A DNA stretch of 64,000 nt, taken from Hofstenia miamia. Taxonomy: Eukaryota > Xenacoelomorpha > Acoela. The stretch is taken from assembly GCA_004352715.1 (NCBI GenBank), contig SCFE01000019.1, forward strand, positions 1,965,545-2,029,544, read 5' to 3'. Below are positions 55,240 through 64,000 of this stretch, piece by piece. The number at the start of each line of letters is the position of its first letter. The first letter of the stretch is position 1. The translations under genes were made by a program, and so were the position numbers. The notes beneath the pieces were generated by a model. The model ran no database searches. It was given only the letters and a program-made list of their open reading frames with translations, and was not told the DNA's origin.

Positions 55240-55750
55240 AAAATAATTCCATTCAGTCAATTGCAGGTTAAACAAATGTGATTAAAACAATTTGAGTTCT
55301 AATAATTCAACATTTGCAAATTTGGTTGTTTGTTTAAAAATATTATATATAAATAATTCAATTCAGACAATTGGAATTAAACAAAAGCAATTAAAACAAT
55401 TTGAGTTCTAAAAATTTAACATCTGTAATTTAGTTGTTAGTTAAAAATGTGTAAAGGCAAATAAAACAATCCAGATATAAAATTGTTTAAATCAAAACAT
55501 GTATAAATGGAAATAGGGATAATACAAAAAATGTATATAGACACATAAAACAATACCACATTTAAAATTGTTTTTAAGCAAAAATGTATATAATGGAAAA
55601 TGGGTTAATACAAAAATGTATATAGTTGCATAAAGCAATACCCTTATTGAATTCATTTATAGCAAAAACATGTATGATGGAAAGTAAAATACTAAAATGT
55701 AAAATGCATAAAACCCTACCACATATAAATTTGATTAAAAGCAAAGAGTA
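55240..55750. repeat. Degenerate tandem repeats, ~80-110 bp
   Basis: TTAAAACAATTTGAGTTCTAA-type blocks recur near 55281 and 55388. AATACAAAAA-TGTATATAG and GCATAAA-CAATACC blocks recur near 55521, 55607 and 55688 (about 81-88 bp apart). Old arrays, no coding potential. Confidence 0.55.
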
Positions 55751-58032
55751 TATCACATACCTGGTTATTCTGTGTGGAGATCCATTTTGAAATTGTTAGC
55801 CAAATTTGCTCTTATATTTAAGTAGCCTCAAAGCAGAGAAATGGTTAGCCATTGAATTTAACATTAAAATGGAAATTGTTTTTAACATTAGCCCACATCA
55901 TTCATCTTACATTCTGTATTTAAAAGCAAAACATTTTTATTAAACTAGAACAAAGGGAATGGTGGAGTGATATAAACTTTTTGAAAACAACACATTAATT
56001 TTTAAAAATAATTTTTCTTTTCAATTATTTTGGTATAATATTTTTGGTAAATTTCTTTTTCAAGCAAACAATTATATTTTATATACTCAATTTTTTTCAA
56101 TTTTATTTGGAGATTATTTTTATGATGTTTGTCAAAACCAACTTAGTCATAAAATATATCAAGCACAATTGTGTTATTGAAGCTTCACAGTGTTAAAATA
56201 CATGTTCTCTCTCTTCCAGCACCAAATAAGTTAGCCAATGTGATGGAGTTGGAAGAAAAACTGAGCTTCTTTTACAGTTTTTTGGTAATGTTTCATTTGT
56301 AATTTATTTTATTTACACATTATACCAATAATAGATTTGTGTTTTCCTTAATAAATCCAGGAAAAAATTTTTATTGATGTTAAACATGTGCAAGAAATCA
56401 ATTTTTGTTTAATCATATTATTTTAGTGTAAAAATAACTTACCCTGCACTTGAGAAATTCAACCATCCTTGACTCAATCTCCATAAAAACTGAATAATGC
56501 ATTACATTTTACAACTTGGAAAAAATAATATCATTAGATTTATTTAATTAAAAACACAAATGTATATTTATAACTTTAGAGTTTGCAGAAATGCTGCAAA
56601 CATCAAATGAAATAATTTTGATTTCTTCCTTCCATGCAAATATGCAGCATGATATGCAGTCTACCAGTCCTGGTGAATTCTATTATTTGACCTTGCTATA
56701 TACAAAACTTTATGTTCATTCTATCAATATATGATAATGACACTGGCTTATACATTGGATTTCACTTTTTGTGATGTATTATGGGGATGTTAGTTAATTT
56801 GGCAAATTGTGTTAACACTAATTGGAGATTTATCCAAAAGGGGTAATTAGGAGCTACCAACAAATTGAGATTCTACAATATTGGTTTGCACCATTAAAAC
56901 ATGATTTCCACTGTATATGTTGCATTCATAGCTGGCATGAGTTGTTGTATTTGCATACACTTTTCCATAAAATCATAGCATTTCACCAGCCTGGTCTAAA
57001 TCTACCTCAACCTCATATTCCAACTTGTTTGTTGGTTTTAATCTTCTACCAACCAATTTAAATTGTATTGAAACACCTTTGAGCATAAGAATGGAGTTTG
57101 TATCTTTGCACAAGTACTTGAAGCTATGCACATGCTTGGAATAAAACTGCAAACAAATTTTCATTTCATTTTTTTTCTTCAAAAACCACCACTGTGTCCT
57201 AAGATTAAGAAATTTTGACAGGTACCCAATATCAATAACTGCCACATCATGTGAATTATTAATTGGCATCCAAATACATAGTAAATTCGCCCAATCCCAC
57301 TAGATGGCATACTCCATCTTCTCCACATCTGTCAGATGCTAGCATTAAAAGAACCATTACTTTCACATCAATCTATATGTTTCCCATCAATCAGTTCAAA
57401 GCATATGCATTTATTATGTAAAAGCAAAAAACTGTTTATGAGTGTGTTTAAAAATCAATAATTTTATTATCTCACACAAGAAATCATTGTCAAGTTGATA
57501 AAACATAAATGTATTTTAATGAAGTGTAAAGTGATGGAAATCTTTCCTGAAATTAATATTTTATTAGTGAAATAAAAAAATGAACAATTAATTTATTATG
57601 TATAAACACAGTATTCACACATTAAATCATTATTAAATTCTAATACAAGGTGTTATGATTAATTTCCAATTGACATGGTAGCATTAAGAGAGAACATGGT
57701 GACAATTTACACCTCAAACACTGTAGCATTTATTTAATACATTAGCAAATTCTCTGTTTTAAATATATCCTTCTATTTATCCATATAACCATATACATTG
57801 GTTATATAAATATAATAATTTGCTTGTTTGTTTGTTTTGGGGGGAATTTGGGTTTAGCTAGAGCTGGTTTTTTACACTATCAACATCTAGCAGAATTTAA
57901 AATCCTTCCTCTGGCTAAAATTATTCCCTTCTTGCCTCTGGATCTTGGAAAGTTTTTTGACTCTCAATTTCTATTGGATGGTTGAAATTTGGGATATAAA
58001 ACATTGAAATCTTATTAGTTTAGCATTATCAA
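55751..58032. other. AT-rich, two weak coding candidates only
   Basis: A 98-codon minus-strand frame at 56973-57269 (MPINNSHDVAVIDIGYL ... KLEYEVEVDLDQAGEML) has balanced, coding-like composition but resembles no family I recognise. A possible internal exon at 56220-56284 (TCTCTCTTCCAG before, GTAATG after) encodes PNKLANVMELEEKLSFFY. Neither is strong. A TATA-like GGGATATAAAAC lies near 57992, about 40 bp before the next ORF. Confidence 0.25.
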
Positions 58033-58323
58033 ATGATTATGGACATTTGGAGACAAAATCAACTATCCAACTCTGTAACCAACTTATCAGAAAACCCAGA
58101 AGGGACCAAAATTCTTGCACTTGATCTCCAGGTTGGTGATTGGCGAAGTATAAAGGATTGCACAGTAGTAGAGACTACTTATGGACCCAGTGTAAGGGTG
58201 ATGCTTGACTGCAACAAATATCTCTATTTACCAAGGCATTATTCATCAGTTATCTTAAAAGAGGACACTCACTTTCTCATTGTTGCCCAGATGACACAGC
58301 ATTCCAACCTGGGGAAAAAGTAA
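58033..58323 (+). CDS. 96-codon ORF, small beta-rich protein of unknown function
   Basis: ATG at 58033, TAA at 58321. The base composition is clearly richer in G+C than its surroundings, and the frame is clean. The C-terminal half (GDWRSIKDCTVVETTYGPSV then RVMLDCNKYLYLPRHYSSVI) has the alternating pattern of a small beta-barrel. From memory it recalls short lineage-specific proteins with a TKYGxxVxLxLxD ... VFLPxRY pattern found near transposons in aphids and cnidarians; I cannot verify this. Such proteins might be OB-like, nucleic-acid-binding (inference). A TATA-like box lies just upstream. It could also be one exon of a longer gene. Confidence 0.45.
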   Translation: MIMDIWRQNQLSNSVTNLSENPEGTKILALDLQVGDWRSIKDCTVVETTYGPSVRVMLDCNKYLYLPRHYSSVILKEDTHFLIVAQMTQHSNLGKK

Positions 58324-58366
58324 TCAAACTTTCATTTATGCAACTGTAAATTTGTATATACTTTTG

Positions 58367-58391
58367 TATATATATATATATATATATATAT
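58367..58391. repeat. (TA)n microsatellite
   Basis: Twelve TA units about 45 bp after the stop codon of the 96-codon ORF. Confidence 0.9.
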
Positions 58392-58580
58392 CCTTTTAAT
58401 ACCCAGTATTATTTCAGACATGTAGGATGATACTAAATGTTATTACTAAGTACAACCATTATTTTATCTCAGTGATATTGCATGGCCTTCAATAGATGAT
58501 AAATTAAACTTAAATTTAGCATTTAACCATGTAAATTACTGTAAATAATAACTTATATACACATATCATTGTAAAACTAT

Positions 58581-59724
58581 TGTAGCATAATCCAAAGAAA
58601 TTGCTGCTAATGAAGAAAGAAGAACAAATGATTAGTCAAAACTAAGATTGAATGATTATTTAGAAAAACCATTTAAGTTTAATGATCAGAAATTATCTTT
58701 GTAAAAATGCAACTAAGTACTAATATAGCAAATTAGTACTTTTCATCAAATTTGACAAAACAAAGGGGGCGAATTCACTTCCATTATTTTCAGCCATTTT
58801 GGCAGACAAATGAATTTCGAACAACAGGTACTTTTTCAAGTTAACTATAAATAGAATGTAAATCAATTTGGAAATTGTTGAAGTAAATTCTTTGAAAATC
58901 TTATTCTTAGATTTTATATCAGTTTGATTATTTAATACAGAATGTCAAGCTAAATGGTAAATGCAGTAGTAGTGGTTTGGAAACATATCTGGAGTGACTC
59001 GAGGATCCTTGATCCAAACCATGAACCTGCATTTATGTTAGGTGTATGAATAGGAGTTTTTCTCTGTTTAGCTGGCTATTGATTTGATCATTTGCATGTA
59101 ATCAATAATCAACATCAGTAAGAAAGGGCTGGATAGCCCAACGTAGGTTATACATATTTTATGTAATAGACTTAGGTGACATATAACAGACTGATAAAGT
59201 GACTGAGCATGTATTATGTTATTCATATGTAAGGTAGGAAGCTGCAAGTTATTAAGTAACTTAATTATTTTAACTTAATTAAAGCCAGTAGTTTTTGGTA
59301 ATAGCTAAAGTAATAATTATTAAGCAGCTAGTGACATTGCAAGGTTGCAAAGTGATTTAAATACACGATACAAATTGAGTTTAAGTCAGTTACAATTTAC
59401 ATTGAGAACTACACTGAGCTAGGATAGGGAACACATAAGAACTTTGTTGAGCTGAGGTCTGAAGCCACTTAGATCAGCTATGGAAACACAAATGAAAAGA
59501 TGCAGAGATTGGAGTTGGCCAGAGGATACAGAGACATCATCTACGGAGAAGAGCTATGACAGCAGAGTACCTAAATAGTATCCAGTTATTTTGGTTATAA
59601 AAAGGATAGCAGAAATATATACATGAAATAGTTAACATGAGTACATCCCTACTTGCAGTTGAAGTGAGACAATAGTTTAAAAGAACCATTTAACCCACCT
59701 TGACGCCTGGTAGTGGATGCTACA
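58581..59724 (+). mobile_element. Solo LTR, 1,144 bp
   Basis: Starts TGTAGCATAATCC and ends GGTAGTGGATGCTACA, flanked on both sides by CTAT (58577-58580, 59725-59728). It has no internal region. It shares blocks over its full length with the LTRs at 43067, 52252 and 53781. Confidence 0.85.
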
Positions 59725-59728
59725 CTAT

Positions 59729-61089
59729 ACTATAAAAATATCTATCTCCTCCTCTTATCTAATATGGTGTTTTCACCCAAACCATGATTTATTACACTTA
59801 TTCAACTTACTTGAGGAGAAGAAGTATCTCTATCTTTATTGCAAGATAAATATTTTGATTATTTCATTTGCCTCTCTTTCACTTGCTAAATTTGAATGTG
59901 AATTGCATGTTAAATTAATAGCTAGGTAAAACAATAACATTTGTTGGTTTAGAGTATACTATAGTATTTAGGAATGGGTTTACATACTTTTTGTACCAAA
60001 AACTGGTGTTTAACAAAAATCACTGTAAGTTACAATCTGAAATAGTGAATACAAAAATACTAATGGAAAAATTATATTGTAAGACAAAAATAATGTCTAT
60101 CCAAATGTTACAATATAAAATAACAAATATTTAGGAATGTAAAATTTCACAACTATATGGTTAAAATATTAATCTTTAAGGAAATCCATATTACCATTCA
60201 TTAGAACTGAAAATAATAACAAAATACAAAAACCTCATTAAATCAAGAATGATTGCATACCTGTAGACTAGAGATTGAAATTGCACCTGATACTTTGGTG
60301 ACATAAATTTTCAAAAAAATATTTTCCAAAAATTTGTTAGTTAATGTTATTAAATTTCTATTATTAATTGATATTCATTCATTCATTTATTATAATTATG
60401 AATTGAAATAAAATATTTGTGACATGGCAAATTATTTTTGACAATACCAAGTAGAAAAAAATTGATTGTAAGGTTTTTACCAAGTAGAAAAAAATTGATT
60501 GTAAGGTTTTTATTCTAGTGCTGAAAACAACCAAAAATTGTATTGTCATGCAATTAGCGTGTTTTATCTTGATTACATATTTATTTTATTATTCTCTCAC
60601 AGGTCTTCTATTTGGATAGTTGGTTGTTAGTTATGACATCATGTACAAAATCTAATGTTTTTTTCAAACAAAAGAGGAATGCATACAATAGCATTGTTGA
60701 TTTTAATCAATGAAAAACTCTACATTATTACAGTACACCAATCAAAGGAGAATTTTGATTGTTTGCAAGGACCTATACAAAAGCTTTCAATTGGTATCAG
60801 TGTAGCTTCCATCATATCAGGTTTACACAATGAAACCTAACAAATGAACAAATGATTACTTTTATCGAATCTCTGAATTTGTCATGTAGAAAAGAAACTA
60901 TGTTTTGGGCATGCAATAGAATGAACTGCGAGTTTTTAAGTTGGCTAATCTCTCAGCCTGTGGAAAATTTACTTGATCACAGTTACTGGTATCCACAAAT
61001 TATGGGAAATTCTACAGACTGTATAAAGGACTATTTTAAATTTGTGCATTGAATGAACACTCTACAAGATATATTATTTTTGCCATTTA
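59729..61089. other. AT-rich, weak open frames only
   Basis: Two adjacent frames at 60655-60840 and 60852-61052 (ends HSYWYPQIMGNSTDCIKDYF) follow a plausible splice acceptor (TTATTCTCTCACAG at about 60602). They are interrupted by stops between them and match no family I know. A tandem duplication is listed separately. Confidence 0.25.
60447..60510. repeat. 32-bp perfect tandem duplication
   Basis: ACCAAGTAGAAAAAAATTGA followed by TTGTAAGGTTTTT occurs twice in a row, offset 32 bp. No N lies between the copies, so this is likely real or a polymerase or assembly slip. Confidence 0.8.
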
Positions 61090-61545
61090 CAAAGATAAGA
61101 TAAGATAAGAGATTCTATATTCAGATAAATGTTTACAATTCAGTAACTGATAATTTATCTGAATAGCGTCATAAATTACAAAAAAGTAACCAATCTACAA
61201 ATCAACATACATTACAAAAAGTAACAATTCTTACAGGCTATGGATGAATTACTTTATATTGCTATTTTAATGACAAGTTATTGTATAGTCATTGTTGTAA
61301 AATTTAAGTCCTAACCATGATGTACCTAAAATATATTTTTGCTTAAGGAAGATTTTTAAATGCTTTTTAAAAGGTTTCAATTTTTCAATGCTTTTAATTT
61401 CTTTAGGTAGCGAATTCCAGGTTCGAATTTAGACATTAATGAAAGATTTCTTCAAAACTTTTTTTTTATACTTAACACATGTAAAAATTTTAGATCTTGA
61501 ATTCATCACTATAACAAACATGTGTTTATACATCAGGCCTTGAAA
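61090..61545 (-). pseudogene. 3' end of a LINE, with (TTATC)n tail
   Basis: On the minus strand it reads WNSLPKEIKSIEKLKPFKKH then LKIFLKQKYIL, the hallmark last segment of many animal LINE reverse transcriptases (WNxLP ... FKxxLK). Upstream pieces such as KIFTCVKYKKKVLKKSF follow. To the left, where the minus-strand 3' end should lie, is an ATAAG repeat (61093-61110), that is (TTATC)n, a microsatellite tail as found on CR1/L2-like LINEs. 5'-truncated and frameshifted. Confidence 0.65.
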
Positions 61546-61681
61546 TGTCACAAGAATGAGTCAGTAATTACATTGGAATTATGAATCATTGTAAATTGAT
61601 TTAGTAATAACTCAGTCGGCTAGATGTCATTACAAACCCTCCTTCAATATTCACCACCTAACACGTGACATGACATCACGA

Positions 61682-61737
61682 CCTCTCCACCAATCAGAAT
61701 CAAAGTTGTGCATTCTCATTCTGCCCCCTTTACTACT
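61682..61737 (+). repeat. Relic right end of the foldback-like family
   Basis: CCTCTCCACCAATCAGAA, then a diverged spacer, then CTCATTCTGCCC and TTTACTACT parallels the last unit and tip of the element at 43044 (CCTCTTGACCAATCAGAA ... CTCCTTCTGCCC ... TATACTACT). A TGACATCACG stretch just before it recalls the GACGTCA near the left end of that element. This is a second, older member of the family. Confidence 0.6.
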
Positions 61738-61740
61738 AGT

Positions 61741-61968
61741 ATTGATTTATTCACTTATATATGCTGATGTAATATTTCACCAAACACATTTTTGCTTTAA
61801 ACAAATTTATATACAGTATTGATTTATTCACTTATATATGCTGACTTAATATTTCATCAAACACGTTTTTGCTTTTAAAGTGATTTATGAATTATTGGTT
61901 TATTCACTTATATAAGTTGATGTATTATCATATGCGTTTTTTTCTTTAAACAAATTTATATGCATAAG
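61741..61968 (+). repeat. Three ~76-bp tandem repeats
   Basis: TTGATTTATTCACTTATATA begins at about 61742 and 61819, and TTGGTTTATTCACTTATATA at about 61895. Each is followed by TGCTGA-type, ACAC/T-TTTTTGCTTT and ATTTATA blocks. The third copy is the most diverged. Confidence 0.75.
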
Positions 61969-61984
61969 TTTCCCATATTGATAC

Positions 61985-62976
61985 ATATACTGCACCAGTC
62001 CGTGATTACATAGATGACAGTATTCCTCCTGATTTTACAATTCAAAAAGTTTACCACAGCTTACAGAGAATAAAGAAAACTGCACCAGGAATCGATCAGA
62101 TTCCATATTGGCTCATTCGACAGAATGCTCACAACCTAGCTGAGCCTTTGTGTCACATTTACAATTTGTGTTTGGTAAGAGGGTGTTTTCCGAATTCATT
62201 CAAAGTATCCAGAATCGTTCCTATTCTGAAACACTCAAAAGTGAAGTCTGTTACTGACCTGAGACCTGTATGTTTAACGTCAATCCTGTTGAGGCACTTA
62301 GAGAGAATGATATATGACAAGTTCATCTCCAATCCTACAATGCCAGACTGAAGTGGAATCAATTCGGTTTCAGAAAGTCGTCAACGACAGAAATAGCTCT
62401 CTTGCGCATAATCAATAAAGCAAAGGATATGATTAAATTGTATGATTACGTCAGGGTAATTGCAATTGATCTCAGTAAAGCGTTTGACTGAGTGCCGCGC
62501 AATCAGATGGTTAACTCTCTTTGCAAACTGAATATCTCGCCGTATGTTGTCAATCTAGTTTGCGACTTCCTTCTAGACAGGACACAATTTGTTGACTTCA
62601 ATGGGCAACATTCGCGACTGCTCAGCACAAATGCTGGTATACCCCAAGGTTCTATTCTGGGGCCAATCTTATTCAACTTATTATATGATGATCTTGTTTT
62701 GAACAGAGATGATGTCTCTTTAGTAAAATACGCAGATGATGCTACAATNNNNNNNNNNNNNNNNNNNNNNNNNNNNNNNNNNNNNNNNNNNNNNNNNNTA
62801 TTCAACTTATTAAATGATGATCTTGTTTTGAACAGAGATGATGTCTCTTTAGTAAAATACGCAGATGATGCTACAATTCTACTGAGTGGAACGCGTGGTT
62901 AAGACAGGGCCCAAGAAGTGCTTTGCGCTGTGAAAGACTGGTGTATAATGACAACCTATCGATGAATGAAGAAAAA
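61985..62976 (+). pseudogene. LINE reverse transcriptase (YADD), broken
   Basis: Recognisable RT blocks: KKTAPGIDQIPYWLIRQ, FKVSRIVPILKHSK, DLRPVCLTSILLRHLERM, then a stop and shift, VIAIDLSKAFD followed by a stop, AGIPQGSILGPILFNLLYDD, and the catalytic KYADDATIL. It ends at the conserved N-LSMNEEK block, exactly where the (GTAA)5 tail of the opposing LINE starts, so the opposing element probably inserted here. A 50-N gap duplicates 79 bp of it (62670-62748 and 62799-62877). No endonuclease domain is seen. Non-LTR class; clade not assigned. Confidence 0.8.
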
Positions 62977-62996
62977 GTAAGTAAGTAAGTAAGTAA
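62977..62996. repeat. (GTAA)5, 3' tail of the minus-strand LINE
   Basis: Five GTAA units, i.e. (TTAC)5 when read on the minus strand, placed at the 3' end of the LINE that continues to the right. A short 3' microsatellite tail fits several LINE clades. Confidence 0.7.
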
Positions 62997-64000
62997 ACTT
63001 TTATTATTATGATAATCATCATAACATTAATATTATGAATAAAGGAGAGTTCACGATTTCAGGTATCGGCTGGGGAATTGGGCGAGTTCTTTAGAGCTGG
63101 TCGTTTTCCTTACTGACGGCATTCTGTGTCATAGCTTTGTCATTGCATACTCTGTTCACTGCGGAACATATTTATGCAGCGGATGTTTTACGCCCATGCG
63201 TTGGATTTGCCTGTAGCCTTCAGTCTGATATGCGAATATGTTCTCTTATTGGAATGTAGTTTGATATGATTCCCAAGCGCATGTCTTTCTTCTGTACTCC
63301 ATCAATCTTTTCAAGAATAGTCTTAGCTGCCCCTCCCCACATGCTGCATCCATAAGTGATAATACTGACCACAATAGACTTGTAGATCAATTGTAANTTT
63401 CCTTACTGACGGCATTCTGTGTCATAGCTTTGTCATTGCATACTCTGTTCACTGCGGAACATATTTATGCAGCGGATGTTTTACGCCCATGCGTTGGATT
63501 TGCCTGTATAGCCTTCAGTCTGATATGCGAATATGTTCTCTTATTGGAATGTAGTTTGATATGATTCCCAAGCGCATGTCTTTCTTCTGTACTCCATCAA
63601 TCTTTTCAAGAATAGTCTTAGCTGCCCCTCCCCACATGCTNTAGATCAATTGTAACTCATCTGAGGTATAACCCAGCTTCTTCAGCTTCAACAGCAAGAA
63701 CACTGTAGAGTTTGCTCGCGCAACTACGGCCTCAATATGTTGTCTGAAGCTAAGTTTCTCATCAATAATAACTCCGAGAACTTTCACAGCTGCAACTTTG
63801 TCAAAAATAGCTTCAGGGGTATAGGAACTAAAGGTGAGGACAAATTCGTGCATCTTATTATTGTTGAAGAACAATTCTTTCGAAGCATATTGGCGCTGTA
63901 AAGAGTCAAGAATTTGATCAGCTCTATCTCATGAATCTGCTGAACCCGGAATTACTGTGTTATTATCGTCGGCAAAGGTCATCAAAGAATAATTCATTAC
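62977..64000 (-). pseudogene. Second LINE, 3' part (FADD), continues off the window
   Basis: From the right edge on the minus strand: LMTFADDNNTVIPGSADS (catalytic box as FADD), a stop, KELFFNNNKMHEFVLTFS, VKVLGVIIDEKLSFRQHIEA, RANSTVFLLLKLKKLGYTSD, and SMWGGAAKTILEKIDGVQKK DMRLGIIS: the thumb and C-terminal region of a LINE ORF2. It differs from the plus-strand LINE next to it. Single Ns at 63397 and 63641 join overlapping copies (63105-63396 is repeated from 63398), so the apparent breaks there may be assembly errors and the real element may be less damaged. Confidence 0.75.

Noticed and set aside
56220-56284. 65-bp internal exon
   Set aside because: Splice-like signals on both sides, but very short, no partner exons and no recognised peptide; mentioned only in the region note.

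Overview
The window is eukaryotic and metazoan: about 70% A+T, rich in transposons, with N-gaps. It carries a receptor tyrosine kinase of the ALK/LTK family (animal-only) plus many eukaryotic transposon classes: P/THAP, hAT, Tc1/mariner, LTR, LINE, Penelope-like and foldback-like. Nothing bacterial is visible. The sequence suggests an invertebrate, but I cannot fix the phylum. Several single-N or short-N joints are flanked by near-identical duplicated sequence, which points to unmerged overlapping contigs.

Layout. 0-8 kb: LTR fragments, degenerate tandem repeats, a repeat domain shared with the foldback-like element, and gaps. 8.4-11.8 kb: one uninterrupted 1,133-codon ALK-family receptor whose kinase domain lacks all the usual catalytic residues. 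12.6-13.2 kb: mariner transposase relic (-). 14.4-18.0 kb: a hAT-type MITE, then a complete P-like transposon with 60-bp TIRs and an intact 845-codon THAP transposase. 19-24 kb: two MITEs and a 2.2-kb direct duplication split by one N. 27.8-28.4 kb: an internally deleted mariner keeping only the DNA-binding part. 29.3 kb: a possible last exon of an unidentified gene. 30-35 kb: relics of LINE, hAT and Penelope-like elements. 35.4-36.0 kb: an open integrase fragment of another retroelement.

37.3-54.8 kb is one degenerate Gypsy-like LTR retrotransposon (gag, protease, RT-RNase H, integrase, a 3' ORF of unknown function) into which at least four elements have inserted: a 3.5-kb foldback-like element whose inverted ends consist of 42-bp tandem repeats, an LTR that itself carries a piece of the 3' ORF, a reverse-oriented solo LTR, and a hAT-like MITE next to the 3' LTR. 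Short target-site duplications mark most of these junctions.

55-64 kb: tandem repeats, a 96-codon ORF of unknown function, another solo LTR with a 4-bp duplication, a relic end of the foldback-like family, and three LINE pieces in both orientations.

Only two genes are convincing as intact long coding regions: the ALK-like receptor and the P-like transposase. Most of the remaining recognisable sequence is mobile DNA in various states of decay. No operon-like or multi-gene pathway is visible. The strongest candidates for something new are the ALK-like pseudokinase, the intact P-like element and the foldback-like family.
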